Below are positions 19,061 through 27,239 of a DNA stretch of 64,000 bases, piece by piece. The DNA lies in contig JAQBRS010000001.1 of the NCBI GenBank assembly GCA_028286395.1, forward strand, positions 1 through 64,000. The letters are read 5' to 3'. The translations under genes and the position numbers were made by a program. The stretch is from Candidatus Saccharimonadota bacterium (GTDB lineage Bacteria; Patescibacteriota; Saccharimonadia; Saccharimonadales; Saccharimonadaceae). The first letter of the stretch is position 1. Each line of letters opens with the position of its first letter. A model generated the notes under the pieces. The model was not told the origin of the DNA. It saw only the letters and a list, made by a program, of their open reading frames with translations, and did no database searches.

Positions 19061-19100
19061 AGTATAACAGCTTGACTCTGAAGGGTAAAAAGTGTAAAAT
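19061..19100. promoter_or_regulatory. Divergent promoters for site-2 protease and rpmB
   Basis: Plus strand: TTGACT (19072-19077), 17 bases, TAAAAT (19095-19100), driving rpmB. Minus strand: TTTACC, 17 bases, TATACT (19061-19066), driving the protease. The two elements interlock, so one polymerase should occlude the other. Confidence 0.7.
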
Positions 19101-19154
19101 GATAAACATTGTCCTACGCAAAACGTAGATAGTTAAAGGAAAACAAGGAATATT

Positions 19155-19367
19155 ATGGTCGCACGATGTGAACTCACTGGTAAAGGAAAGCAATTTGGCA
19201 ACAACGTTAGCTTTTCTTTGCGTCGCACAAACCGCGTATTCAAACCAAACCTTCAGAAAAAGACTTTCACCTTTGAAGGTCAAAAAGTAACAATGGTACT
19301 TTCAACTCAGGCCATTCGTACACTCAAGAAAAAGGGCATTCTTTCAAAGAATGGCATTACTGCCTAA
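19155..19367 (+). CDS. rpmB: 50S ribosomal protein bL28
   Basis: A 70-residue bL28 of the large subunit. The MVARCELTGKGKQFGNNVSFS N-terminus and basic RRTNRVFKPNLQKK segment are characteristic. AAGGA lies upstream of the ATG, and the leader is about 50 nt. It is a single-gene unit with its own promoter and a strong terminator. Confidence 0.95.
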   Translation: MVARCELTGKGKQFGNNVSFSLRRTNRVFKPNLQKKTFTFEGQKVTMVLSTQAIRTLKKKGILSKNGITA

Positions 19368-19384
19368 CCCGGTTGCCTGCTGGT

Positions 19385-19422
19385 AAACAAAAACTCCCTC
19401 ATCATTGAGGGAGTTTTTGTTT
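19385..19422. terminator. Terminator after rpmB, bidirectional
   Basis: CTCCCTCA-TCAT-TGAGGGAG flanked by A and T runs on both sides. It serves rpmB and the convergent MBL-fold gene. Confidence 0.88.
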
Positions 19423-19444
19423 ACTCGGGGTTAGCTTGCGCTGA

Positions 19445-20080
19445 TTATGCGCGAGTTAAGTGAATCGTTGTCAGGACTGCAGGTAATGGAGCACCCTGTT
19501 TGAGCTTGAACTTAGGCAATTCTTCTACGGGAGCACCTAGTTCTTTCACAAATGTCTCTAAAGTATCCTGAGGAACTTCATAATTAATGCCACTTTCGGC
19601 AAAATGAACAGGAATGACGATTTTTGGATCGATTGAGCGAGTAAGGTTAGCTGCGCCGGTCGCATCAAGCGTGTATCCATTGCCACCAACAGGCAGAATA
19701 AGGATATCAACAAGGCCAATGTCCTCAAGTTGTACTTCTGAAAGCTTTTCGTAGATGTTTCCGAGGATGGCGATGCGTGTTTCGTTCACTTCAACACGAT
19801 ATATGGTTGAAATTTGTGGATCTAATTCACTATCAAGGTGTCGTTGCGCGGCGATTCCCTTGATATCGAACTCACCGACACCATATTCGCCTGGACTTTC
19901 GATATTAAGCCGTGCGTTTTCGCTATTTACGGCAAAACGAGCTTCAGTCGCTAGTTCGACGGCGTCTTTTGTCGAGACATCCTTCAATCCCACGAGTGAA
20001 AGTTTCGGATCCGTGACTAATGTCGACTTCTTGGTCGAGATAATAACGCTATTTGCACCTTTGTATTCAATTTCAAACAT
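19445..20080 (-). CDS. MBL-fold protein, UlaG-like but without the HxHxDH motif
   Basis: A 211-residue protein with the alternating beta-alpha pattern of the UlaG/YtnP-like metallo-beta-lactamase fold. It has LVTDPKLS near residue 22, VDILILPVGGNGYTLDA near 125 (DVLILPVGG is typical), and PKIVIPVHFAES near 152. The N-terminal HxHxDH zinc motif is missing, and the usual GDTG aspartate position reads LGNIYEK. It is probably a non-catalytic or altered relative. AAGGAAAAG lies before the ATG. It follows the winged-helix gene by about 30 bases and is probably co-transcribed with it. Confidence 0.75.
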   Translation of the reverse strand: MFEIEYKGANSVIISTKKSTLVTDPKLSLVGLKDVSTKDAVELATEARFAVNSENARLNIESPGEYGVGEFDIKGIAAQRHLDSELDPQISTIYRVEVNETRIAILGNIYEKLSEVQLEDIGLVDILILPVGGNGYTLDATGAANLTRSIDPKIVIPVHFAESGINYEVPQDTLETFVKELGAPVEELPKFKLKQGAPLPAVLTTIHLTRA

Positions 20081-20110
20081 GTTCTTTTCCTTTTCCTGTA
20101 TTAATTCTGA

Positions 20111-20716
20111 CTATTCTGGCTGACTGAGGACGTGGTCTTTATCGATAGCGACGGTATGCTTCGAGGTCAGGATTTCAGTAATAAATTTATCACGAACACT
20201 CAAACGGTAGTAGAAATCTTCGTACGGCATGACCGTGTAGTTGATTTCTCGGCCTTCGAGCTTCTCGATGACGCCCATAGCCGCCTTCACCTTCGCCGAT
20301 GGCAATGTTCCGACAAGCAGAACGTCGACTGTGCTGGTTGACCCCTTTACGAGGACGCCCGATAGAATCGCAAGACGTAATGCTGAGATATCAGCAATTG
20401 CGCTGAGATACTGCTCACTGACCGTCTCGCCTTCTGATAGGGACGGTTTCGTCACAAGTGCTTCATTCGCAAAGATCGCACGCAGTGCCGAGTAGAACTC
20501 ATATCGTTGATTTACTTGATAATAGAGCTTATTGTCACCAGAATCACTAGTGATAACCCCTACTTCAAGCATGTTTGATAATTCACGACGGACAGAATTA
20601 ATTTGTTCGTCGATAAGACGGGTAATCTCACGAACGTAAAAAGATTGTCCGGGGTGGTTCAAAAAGAGGTGCAATAATTTCACCCTTGTCTTTGATCCGA
20701 ACAATGCATCGATCAT
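20111..20716 (-). CDS. Winged-helix protein with nucleotidyltransferase-like C-terminal domain
   Basis: A 201-residue protein. Residues 1-85 form a winged-helix DNA-binding domain (SKTRVKLLHLFLNHPGQSFYVREITRLI, then INSVRRELSNMLEVGVI). Residues 105-195 look like a minimal nucleotidyltransferase fold (VKGSTSTVDVLLVGTLPSAKV), with only one acidic residue in the usual DxD place, so it may be inactive. Related proteins are annotated as transcriptional regulators. It could regulate the adjacent MBL-fold gene, but no operator was identified. The ATG is preceded by GGGGAGAAATTAC. Confidence 0.75.
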   Translation of the reverse strand: MIDALFGSKTRVKLLHLFLNHPGQSFYVREITRLIDEQINSVRRELSNMLEVGVITSDSGDNKLYYQVNQRYEFYSALRAIFANEALVTKPSLSEGETVSEQYLSAIADISALRLAILSGVLVKGSTSTVDVLLVGTLPSAKVKAAMGVIEKLEGREINYTVMPYEDFYYRLSVRDKFITEILTSKHTVAIDKDHVLSQPE

Positions 20717-20781
20717 GTAATTTCTCCCCTATGCCTATATATGCATAACTTTCGTGTTCTATAATAACATGCTCGGGGGTA

Positions 20782-21666
20782 CTATGCGAGGAGTGAGGCG
20801 ATGTAATTTTTAACTTGTTCGAGCGGAAGCCATTCAATAAATGGATTGCGTTTAAACCATGTTAATTGTCGCTTTGCGAGTTGCCAGTCGGCTGTTTCGT
20901 TTCGAAATTTGAGCTCACCCGCCGTAATTAATTTGCCCAAATAAGCATGGGATAGTCGGTAAATATTACCCGTCATCGCCTCATTTTCCCAGCCATAAGT
21001 ATCGCCCAATGTCTTTGCCTCTAGCACCACTCCATCGTCAAATAATTGTTCACTACGTTTCTGAATTCGTTCACGAAGTTGTTCACGATCTGTAGTAATT
21101 CCAACAATGATGCAATTATCAATGGGAGTATCTAACCTCTTACCGGTTATGCCTTTTTGCTCAATGGCCCTAATCACATAGCGTTTGTTTTGATCGTTTT
21201 CAGGTAAAGAGATGTTGTGTTGAATACAATAATTGTGCAATTCCCCAAGCGTCATCGCTTCTAATCTTGCTCGTTTTTCAGGGTCTACAGGTGGCCCAAA
21301 CTCGTAATCAAAGACGACACTATCGATGTATAATCCTGTGCCACCGACAAGAAATGGGACATGCCCACGAGCGCGAATTTCTGCGATTTTTTGGACCGCA
21401 TAGGCTTTGAAGTCGGCAGCTGAAAATAACTCGCCAGGCATCACTATGTCCAGGCCCCAATGCGGGACGCGGGCTTGATCGGCCTTACTTGGTTTGGCTG
21501 TTCCGATATTCATACCTTTGTATATGGTGCGTGAATCGGCGCAAATAATTTCACCGCTATGTTCTTCGGCAAGTTCGATGGCAACCTTGGATTTACCGCT
21601 GGCGGTCGGACCAACGATCACGATCAATGGAAGTTCGTCTTTAGGAGCCTTTACAGCGGTTGCCAT
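20782..21666 (-). CDS. miaA: tRNA dimethylallyltransferase
   Basis: A 294-residue MiaA, transferring a dimethylallyl group to A37 of tRNAs that read UNN codons. It has the P-loop IVIVGPTASGKSKVAIELA, the substrate motif ICADSRTIYKGMNIGTAKPS, LVGGTGLYIDSVVFDY and the C-terminal RQLTWFKRNPFIEWL. It is normal length and apparently complete. The start overlaps the end of the ATL gene by 16 bases, so it is translated in an operon HAD-ATL-miaA behind thrS. Confidence 0.95.
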   Translation of the reverse strand: MATAVKAPKDELPLIVIVGPTASGKSKVAIELAEEHSGEIICADSRTIYKGMNIGTAKPSKADQARVPHWGLDIVMPGELFSAADFKAYAVQKIAEIRARGHVPFLVGGTGLYIDSVVFDYEFGPPVDPEKRARLEAMTLGELHNYCIQHNISLPENDQNKRYVIRAIEQKGITGKRLDTPIDNCIIVGITTDREQLRERIQKRSEQLFDDGVVLEAKTLGDTYGWENEAMTGNIYRLSHAYLGKLITAGELKFRNETADWQLAKRQLTWFKRNPFIEWLPLEQVKNYIASLLA

Positions 21667-21968
21667 CGGAGCTCCTTAAAGTTATCGACGATAAAGTCAG
21701 TACAAGTGATACCTTCAGCAAGTAAATGCTGTTCCTGCACTTCCCTCCCGCCATAATAACCACTGGCCAGGCCGCCGAAGCGATTCACTAAACGATGCCA
21801 GGGCAGTTCCGTATCACCATAATGCGCCATGCCACCAACGATACGGGCAGCGTAAGGGTGTCCTGCCAACGCGGCGAGATCTCCGTACGTCGTCACCTTT
21901 CCTTTTGGCACTTTGGCCATGAAGGCTTCGACGTCTTTGCGGAATTGACTATCGATTTGCTTCGCCAT
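21651..21968 (-). CDS. Alkyltransferase-like (ATL) DNA-repair protein
   Basis: A 105-residue protein with the MGMT DNA-binding fold. It has KVPKGKVTTYGDLAALAGHPYAARIVGGMA and the active-site region LPWHRLVNRFG, where the alkyl-acceptor Cys of PCHR is Trp57. That replacement defines ATL proteins, which bind O6-alkylguanine without dealkylating it and hand the lesion to nucleotide excision repair. The gene overlaps miaA downstream by 16 bases and the HAD gene upstream by 20, so translation of the three is coupled. Confidence 0.9.
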   Translation of the reverse strand: MAKQIDSQFRKDVEAFMAKVPKGKVTTYGDLAALAGHPYAARIVGGMAHYGDTELPWHRLVNRFGGLASGYYGGREVQEQHLLAEGITCTDFIVDNFKELRWQPL

Positions 21969-22581
21969 CGAGATAGGCTCCTATATCTTTCCAGCTCCCC
22001 AATCGAATCACTCCTTCGTGCTCCGGCCCCTGGTTCCACAGATAGTTATCACTAAAAAGAATCGTTTTGATACCACCGTCGCTGACCGCGTTCGCATGGA
22101 TCAACAAGTCATCGATAAAATGAGTCAGTCCAAGTTGTTCGGCCACACCAAACTTTGTTGCTCGTGCAACAGCAGGATCAGCCGAGAAAGCGTTGATCAT
22201 AAAGAGTGTTTTATCGCTAAATAATCCCGGAAAACACTGCTCAAGTTCTTGAATCGTTTGATCACGAATATAATCAGGGCGACTCGTCACTGCGAAAAGC
22301 TCATGACCTTCAGTGGTCAGATGATCAAGCACCTCTTTAGCTCCTTTAATCCCTACAACTCGCTCAATATAGTCTTCGTGAGTCATGAGTTCGTGAACAC
22401 GGTCAGATACTTCACTACCTGTTTTCATCCCCCATCTTGCGATCGCTTCAGGCGTAACGTTAAACCAATCATCACGAGTCAACACCGTTCCGTATTGCTC
22501 GTTACCAAGAGTAGTCACTGTATCAACAGTGTTAATCAGTGTGTCATCGATGTCGATGCCAATGCGGAGTTTTCGTACCAC
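21949..22581 (-). CDS. HAD-superfamily phosphatase, 5'-nucleotidase-like
   Basis: A 210-residue HAD hydrolase. Motif I is IGIDIDDTLIN (DxDxT), motif II FAVTSRPDY, and motif IV HFIDDLLIHANAV. The cap helices between residues 18 and 80 resemble the C1 cap of mitochondrial or cytosolic deoxyribonucleotidases (NT5C) and related bacterial proteins. Substrate specificity cannot be fixed from sequence. A nucleotide monophosphate is likely. Its start codon shares a base with the thrS stop, so it belongs to the thrS operon. Confidence 0.82.
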   Translation of the reverse strand: MVRKLRIGIDIDDTLINTVDTVTTLGNEQYGTVLTRDDWFNVTPEAIARWGMKTGSEVSDRVHELMTHEDYIERVVGIKGAKEVLDHLTTEGHELFAVTSRPDYIRDQTIQELEQCFPGLFSDKTLFMINAFSADPAVARATKFGVAEQLGLTHFIDDLLIHANAVSDGGIKTILFSDNYLWNQGPEHEGVIRLGSWKDIGAYLDGEANR

Positions 22582-24392
22582 TACAATGCCTTCAAATAGT
22601 CAGCAAGTGCGTCGAGAGAAACCTTCTCTTCACCAGCCTGTGTTCGCACGCTCACCTGGCGAGACTCTTGGTCTTGTGGACCAACAATGAGCTGGACTGG
22701 AATCTTCCAGTTAGTGGCTTCGCGGATTTTTTTACCGAGTGATTCGTTGCGATCATCGACGGTAAAGCGGAGTTCGTTGAACTTCACTGGCTTATCTAAT
22801 ACAACGCTTGAAAGGACCGCCTTGATCTCATCAACATAGGGCAACACTTGATCGTTGATCGTGAGGATACGGATCTGCTCTGGCGCAGCCCACAGTGGGA
22901 ACCAGCCGCCCGTATGCTCGATGAAGACGCTAAGGAAGCGCTCGATCGAGCCAAGTAACGCACAGTGGATCATCACTGGTTGCGCGTCTTTTCCTTCTTG
23001 ATCCGTGTAGGTCAGACCAAATCGCTCAGGTTGCACGAAATCCAGTTGGACCGTCGCCACCTGGTGCTCACGGCCGATAGCGTCAGTCGCCATGAAGTCG
23101 ATCTTTGGACCATAGAAAGCCGCTTCACCCTCTTGCTCGAAATATTCGAGTTCGTTGGCAATCACCGCGTTCTTCAGCTGCGCTTGTGCTGTCTCCCAGA
23201 GTGCCATTTCCCCGAGATAGCCTTCGCCATCATCACGGTACGATAAACGGACACGGAGCTTCATGCCAATCGTGTCGTACAATTCACGAGCACTCGAAAG
23301 CAGGTTGTGGATCTCTTGCTCGATCTGATCAGGACGTGCAAATACGTGGCTATCGTCTTGAGTCAATGAACGAACACGGTTGAGTCCGCCGAGTTCCCCT
23401 GTTTTCTCGTCACGGTAATCAGTTGTCGTTTCGAGGTAACGAATTGGCATATCTTTGTAGCTGCGAGGCTGTGATACGTAGATCTGTGTATGATGCGGGC
23501 AGTTCATCGGCTTTAACGCGAAGTTATCGCTGGTCTCTTGGCTGGTAACAAGGAACAGTTCATCGCCGAATTTCGCCCAGTGACCTGACGTCTCGTACAG
23601 TTCCTTCTTTGTAATGTGTGGCGTAAAGACCTTTTGGAAGCCGTAGCGCTGACGGAGCTGGTTCGAATAGGTGCTCATAATGTCCCGAAGCACTGTCCCA
23701 CGAGGGGTAAACAGTGGTAAGCCAGGACCAACAAGGTTCGAGATCGTATACAGATCTAATTCCTTGCCCAATTTTCGGTGATCACGAAGCTTTGCCTGTT
23801 CGAGGCGTTCGAGGTATTGATCGAGTTCTTCCTGCGTTGCAAATGCGACCCCGTAGAGGCGTTGCATCTGAGGATTCTTCTCGTTACCGCGCCAGTAGGC
23901 TCCAGCGACACGGAGGAGCTTAAATGCACCCACGTCCTTGGTGTTCGCGACGTGAGGACCACGACAGAGATCGACAAAGTTACCATTCTTGTAAAACGAC
24001 ACCGTTTCAACAGCTGCATCACCTTCCGTAGCAAGCCCCAGCTCATTCGCGTCAAGATCCTTGGCAATCGTCGTGCCTGAACGCTTCAAATCGTTCAAAA
24101 GTTCTTCTTTATACGGCTGGTTGTTCTGACGCGCCCAATCAATCGCCTGGTCAATCGGCATCTCAAACCGTTCGAAATCGTCGCCATAACTAATGATCCC
24201 GCGCATTTCCTTCTCAATCTTGGCAAAGTTTGCCTCTGAGATTTTGCGTTCACCAAGGTCGATATCGTAATAGAAGCCGTTTTCGACCACTGGACCGACG
24301 CCAAACTTCGCATCTGGCCAAATACGTTGTACCGCTGCAGCGGTAATGTGTGCCAGGCTATGGCGCATTGCGTGTAATTGTTCGTCGTTCAT
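22581..24392 (-). CDS. thrS: Threonyl-tRNA synthetase lacking the TGS domain
   Basis: A 603-residue ThrRS. The protein starts directly in the N2 editing domain (RHSLAHITAAAV, then VDLCRGPHV), so the N-terminal TGS domain of about 60 residues seen in most bacterial ThrRS is absent. The class II core follows: motif 2 (RYLETTTDYRDEKTGELGGLNRVRSLTQDDSHVF), the MNCPHH zinc-site segment, and motif 3 GSIERFLSVFIEHTGG. The C-terminal anticodon-binding domain is complete. AGGAG precedes the ATG. It is expressed from its own promoter behind a T-box-like leader and is followed by HAD, ATL and miaA genes. Confidence 0.96.
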   Translation of the reverse strand: MNDEQLHAMRHSLAHITAAAVQRIWPDAKFGVGPVVENGFYYDIDLGERKISEANFAKIEKEMRGIISYGDDFERFEMPIDQAIDWARQNNQPYKEELLNDLKRSGTTIAKDLDANELGLATEGDAAVETVSFYKNGNFVDLCRGPHVANTKDVGAFKLLRVAGAYWRGNEKNPQMQRLYGVAFATQEELDQYLERLEQAKLRDHRKLGKELDLYTISNLVGPGLPLFTPRGTVLRDIMSTYSNQLRQRYGFQKVFTPHITKKELYETSGHWAKFGDELFLVTSQETSDNFALKPMNCPHHTQIYVSQPRSYKDMPIRYLETTTDYRDEKTGELGGLNRVRSLTQDDSHVFARPDQIEQEIHNLLSSARELYDTIGMKLRVRLSYRDDGEGYLGEMALWETAQAQLKNAVIANELEYFEQEGEAAFYGPKIDFMATDAIGREHQVATVQLDFVQPERFGLTYTDQEGKDAQPVMIHCALLGSIERFLSVFIEHTGGWFPLWAAPEQIRILTINDQVLPYVDEIKAVLSSVVLDKPVKFNELRFTVDDRNESLGKKIREATNWKIPVQLIVGPQDQESRQVSVRTQAGEEKVSLDALADYLKAL

Positions 24393-24421
24393 ATACTATT
24401 CTCCTGTTTAAAGATTAAATT

Positions 24422-24605
24422 GAAATAAAAAAACATACGATAATTAGGTTCGCCACCTGCGTGCAGGATGAAAGCTATATATCGTATGTCTCGGGTCCAA
24501 CGTTTGTCGTCAGACGGTTCCACCGGACTTTTACTCATGAGGGACGTTACGTACGTCTCACACCGACGGAGTTCGGAAGATGGTTGGGCCTCGTCATCAC
24601 TCTGT
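24422..24605 (-). promoter_or_regulatory. T-box-like leader of thrS
   Basis: The thrS transcript would begin near 24605, after TGC TATAAT (-10 at 24611-24616). The leader contains GUGAUGACGAGG near its 5' end, resembling the Stem I start of T-boxes. It then has AAGTCCGGTGGAACCG with the exact T-box bulge UGGAACC (24515-24528), whose flanks GTCCGG pair with TTGGAC (24495-24500). UGGA matches the UCCA end of the local tRNA-Thr. A terminator hairpin ACATACGATA/TATCGTATGT plus T7 follows (24433-24489). Stem I is much shorter than in Firmicutes, and the terminator does not overlap the antiterminator in the usual way. Confidence 0.6.
24426..24489 (-). terminator. Leader terminator upstream of thrS
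   Basis: A 10-bp stem (ACATACGATA with TATCGTATGT) followed by seven T on the minus strand. The 37-base loop contains CCTGCACGCAGG and AGGTGGCGAACCT hairpins. It lies between the promoter and the thrS Shine-Dalgarno, so it should attenuate thrS. Confidence 0.75.
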
Positions 24606-24633
24606 CGTTAATTATAGCACGACCAAGGTATTA

Positions 24634-24662
24634 TTGATTCCTGACCCCTATTCTGGTAAGAT
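24634..24662 (+). promoter_or_regulatory. tRNA-Val promoter
   Basis: TTGATT (24634-24639), 17 bases, TAAGAT (24657-24662). Transcription would start about 28 nt before the tRNA. It is divergent from the thrS promoter. Confidence 0.6.
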
Positions 24663-24696
24663 TATAAAGCTTTACAGCACAGCTTTGGCTGGTTGT

Positions 24697-24773
24697 GGGT
24701 CCTTAGCTCATTTGGCTAGAGCGCCTCATTGACGTTGAGGAGGTGAGAGGTTCGAATCCTCTAGGACCCACCA
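24697..24773 (+). tRNA. tRNA-Val (anticodon GAC), CCA encoded
   Basis: A full cloverleaf: acceptor GGGTCCT/AGGACCC, anticodon stem CCTCA/TGAGG with loop TTGACGT (anticodon GAC), T-arm AGAGG-TTCGAAT-CCTCT, and an encoded CCA. It is followed by CCGTCCC...GGGGGCGGTTTTTG, a probable terminator. Confidence 0.95.
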
Positions 24774-24911
24774 AAATCATGATTAAACCGTCCCTATAAC
24801 GGGGGCGGTTTTTGTTTTCCCCACAGGTTGCAACACTTTTCCACCACCCTATTTCTCACCAGGTCGTAAATGATATATCACAGGCGGTATTTCACGTGGA
24901 TGCCTGTACCA

Positions 24912-24940
24912 TTGACATTCCATACCCTTTATGCTACAAT
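24912..24940 (+). promoter_or_regulatory. Near-consensus promoter of a leaderless small gene
   Basis: TTGACA (24912-24917), 17 bases ending in TATGC, then TACAAT (24935-24940). Six bases later is the ATG at 24947, so +1 should coincide with the start codon. Confidence 0.8.
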
Positions 24941-24946
24941 GAGTGC

Positions 24947-25072
24947 ATGGTTAAGAAACAACAGATTGAGACCAACCACAATCCATCAGCTCTTGAACGC
25001 TTTTCACTCGGTTTCGAGTACGATAAGACCCTCCAAGAGATCAAGCGTGAAGTTCGTATTCGTACGATCTAA
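24947..25072 (+). CDS. 41-codon leaderless small protein
   Basis: The encoded 41-residue protein begins MVKKQQIETNHNPSALERF and ends KREVRIRTI. It is soluble, charged and probably helical, with no membrane segment. The longer ORF of the track (from 24812) is impossible, because transcription starts at the internal ATG. The unit is isolated, with a near-consensus promoter in front and a strong terminator (25095-25124) behind, so it should be well expressed. I do not recognise a family. The alternative is a small RNA of about 175 nt, but the start codon placement at +1 argues for translation. Confidence 0.7.
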   Translation: MVKKQQIETNHNPSALERFSLGFEYDKTLQEIKREVRIRTI

Positions 25073-25094
25073 ACGATAGACTCGTCTTCAATCC

Positions 25095-25124
25095 AAAAGA
25101 CCTTCGGTAAAACGAAGGTCTTTT
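25095..25124. terminator. Terminator after the small leaderless gene
   Basis: AAAAGACCTTCG-GTAAAA-CGAAGGTCTTTT, a perfect 12-bp stem that ends in T residues on both strands. Confidence 0.88.
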
Positions 25125-25185
25125 ATGTTGTTTTAAGATTTGAGGTCTAAGATAAAGGTAGATCACCCGTTAGTTCTACGGATGA

Positions 25186-26847
25186 CTAGACCGCTTTATC
25201 CACCTTCTTCTGCTGCACCGCCTTAGAGGTTGCATACGTAGCTTTGGTTGTGACGTCAAACTTCGTCAGGTAACGACCAAACAGTAGTCGTGTTTGTGAA
25301 TACAAGGCGGCCGACGCGCTGTAACAGATAGCCGTGACTGGCATAAGGAACCACTGCAACACCATACCGATGCTACGCGTACGTTTGTAGCGCTCTGGGC
25401 GAGCTGGCAACATCTTCAAAGACAAGAATACGGTGATAAAGAGGCCAACCAGTGCAATCCTCTGAATCACGCTAATGACATCCGGTAGTTGGTGCGCAAC
25501 AACGTCATGATAAGCCTGTTGGTTAATGAATAACGGCACCCAACCGCCCAGTGTCACCAATATAGTGACCACTGCCAGGGTAAGGTGCCCGTCAATAAGC
25601 CTAATAAGCCGTGAGAGCCCCGCTAAGAACGGTACGTTCCTGTCACGCGTAAATACACGAGTTGCGACGTATGGGACGTCAGAGGCACCGTAGGCCCAGC
25701 GACGAAGCTGAATAAATTGCGCCTTTAGGGTCTTTCGGTATGTCACATCGAGAACGGCATCCTGGTAAATCGGTACAAACAGAGGTATCACGTCGTAATT
25801 ACCGTTAAAATAGAAATAACTGCGCCAATATTGGTGGCCATCTTCCACAATGGTGCGCGTACTCCAGAAATCCATCTCTACCAGCGCTTCCATCGGTTGC
25901 GAGTGAGATGCAAAGTTACGGAGGGCGTGCGGGCGCATTGAACTAATGATGTTCCAGAACGAGTTACCCGTGGCAACAACACGCATTGGTGCCGGTACGT
26001 CCCAAATGTTGTTCAAGAACAGTGAAATTGGTTGGAATGCCAGGTGTTTGCGATCTTCATGGACGACAAACTCATATGTCGCATAGTCGAAATACACGCT
26101 ATGCGGGCGATTATCAGAGTCGAGAGTCGTCACGAGGACGTTTTTGTACTCAATTCCCTTCTCGTCGAGCCATTTTTGCATGCGCTTACCAGCAAACGTA
26201 ATATTGCCACCTTTCCCGACGACTTCATTAGGAAGGTCTCGAGGGTGTTTGACGAGGACGAAATCAACAAATTTTGAAGCAAATTGCTTTTGCAGGCGTA
26301 AGGCAGTCTTTTCGATCTCTACACCGCCTCGTTCTTCGTATGCCAAGGCAACGATAAGGTGTGATTTGTCATATGTTGTCGCAAGGATGGACTGAATGGT
26401 TGGTTCAATCACTTCGTACCCTTCGTTATAAGCTGCGACAATAACGAGATTATACAATTCGGATGGCTTCGGGAAAGCCGCAGGATCGGCAGCAGCAAGG
26501 CGAAGATTCTCGATGTGCGCCTTCATCCCAAATGCTTTTGAGCGACTCGCAGATCGAAGCGCATACGATTCGACTGGATTCTCGAAATCCTCGAGACGTT
26601 CTTGCCAGTTTAGTTTCTGCGCTTTCTCGAGGGCGTTACGACCCCCAATAGTGTGGTACGCAATCCCCACCGCCTTCACGAGGAGGGTCACAATGATCAG
26701 CATTAAATAGACTGCTGCAAAAAGCGGTGAAACAAGCGATAGAACGATTAAAAGAATCAATGCGCCGTAACTCAGAAGTGCGGGGACCATCTCAAAAAAA
26801 CGATATTGAGGAGTTCGCTTCCCTAGCGGAATTTCAAGATCGATCAT
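25186..26847 (-). CDS. Membrane glycosyltransferase, family 2
   Basis: A 553-residue processive-type GT2 enzyme. Two N-terminal helices are followed by the GT-A domain: LYNLVIVAAYNEGYEVIEPTI (near residue 130), TTLDSDNRPH (DxD, near 240), then WSTRTIVEDGHQYW (TED-like position, VEDG) and QLRRWAYGASD (QxxRW). About four helices follow at the C-terminus. Such enzymes make and export polysaccharide, but the sugar and product are unknown. It is 4 bases downstream of the small membrane protein gene, so the two form an operon with tRNA-Thr. Confidence 0.87.
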   Translation of the reverse strand: MIDLEIPLGKRTPQYRFFEMVPALLSYGALILLIVLSLVSPLFAAVYLMLIIVTLLVKAVGIAYHTIGGRNALEKAQKLNWQERLEDFENPVESYALRSASRSKAFGMKAHIENLRLAAADPAAFPKPSELYNLVIVAAYNEGYEVIEPTIQSILATTYDKSHLIVALAYEERGGVEIEKTALRLQKQFASKFVDFVLVKHPRDLPNEVVGKGGNITFAGKRMQKWLDEKGIEYKNVLVTTLDSDNRPHSVYFDYATYEFVVHEDRKHLAFQPISLFLNNIWDVPAPMRVVATGNSFWNIISSMRPHALRNFASHSQPMEALVEMDFWSTRTIVEDGHQYWRSYFYFNGNYDVIPLFVPIYQDAVLDVTYRKTLKAQFIQLRRWAYGASDVPYVATRVFTRDRNVPFLAGLSRLIRLIDGHLTLAVVTILVTLGGWVPLFINQQAYHDVVAHQLPDVISVIQRIALVGLFITVFLSLKMLPARPERYKRTRSIGMVLQWFLMPVTAICYSASAALYSQTRLLFGRYLTKFDVTTKATYATSKAVQQKKVDKAV

Positions 26848-26851
26848 CTAT

Positions 26852-27232
26852 TTAAACTGGTGACCATACGTTAATAATTGAGAATGCAGTCACCCATGCA
26901 AAGATAATTATCCCGATGCCCATCCACGCAAACATAATCGCCAGCGGGTGTCCCTTTGTTACATACAGTTTAATCGCAATCGTCACATGCAAAAAAGCCA
27001 CCAATAGTGCAAGTCCTCCGAAGGTGAATAAGTAGTACCACTGACTTCGATAGAGGTGTGTCACCCCATAGGCTGTGTAGTGCGTGACAAGCTGTAGCTC
27101 ACTAGCGTGAACGCTCAATACGATATATGCCACAAATGCCAGTGCCAAAAGTACGGTCACGACACTTAGAACCGTGAGGTAACGGTTCGTGATAAGTTCT
27201 TTGAATGATTGTTTAATGGTGTTGCTTAGCAT
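26852..27232 (-). CDS. Three-helix membrane protein, unknown function
   Basis: A 126-residue protein with three hydrophobic helices (residues 18-42, 65-90, 100-122) and no catalytic motif. Its ATG is only 7 bases from the CCA of tRNA-Thr on the same strand, with no room for a Shine-Dalgarno. RNase cleavage at the tRNA 3' end would release a nearly leaderless mRNA. The glycosyltransferase gene follows by 4 bases, suggesting a role in the same surface glycan pathway. That link is context only. Confidence 0.7.
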   Translation of the reverse strand: MLSNTIKQSFKELITNRYLTVLSVVTVLLALAFVAYIVLSVHASELQLVTHYTAYGVTHLYRSQWYYLFTFGGLALLVAFLHVTIAIKLYVTKGHPLAIMFAWMGIGIIIFAWVTAFSIINVWSPV

Positions 27233-27239
27233 ATTAATG

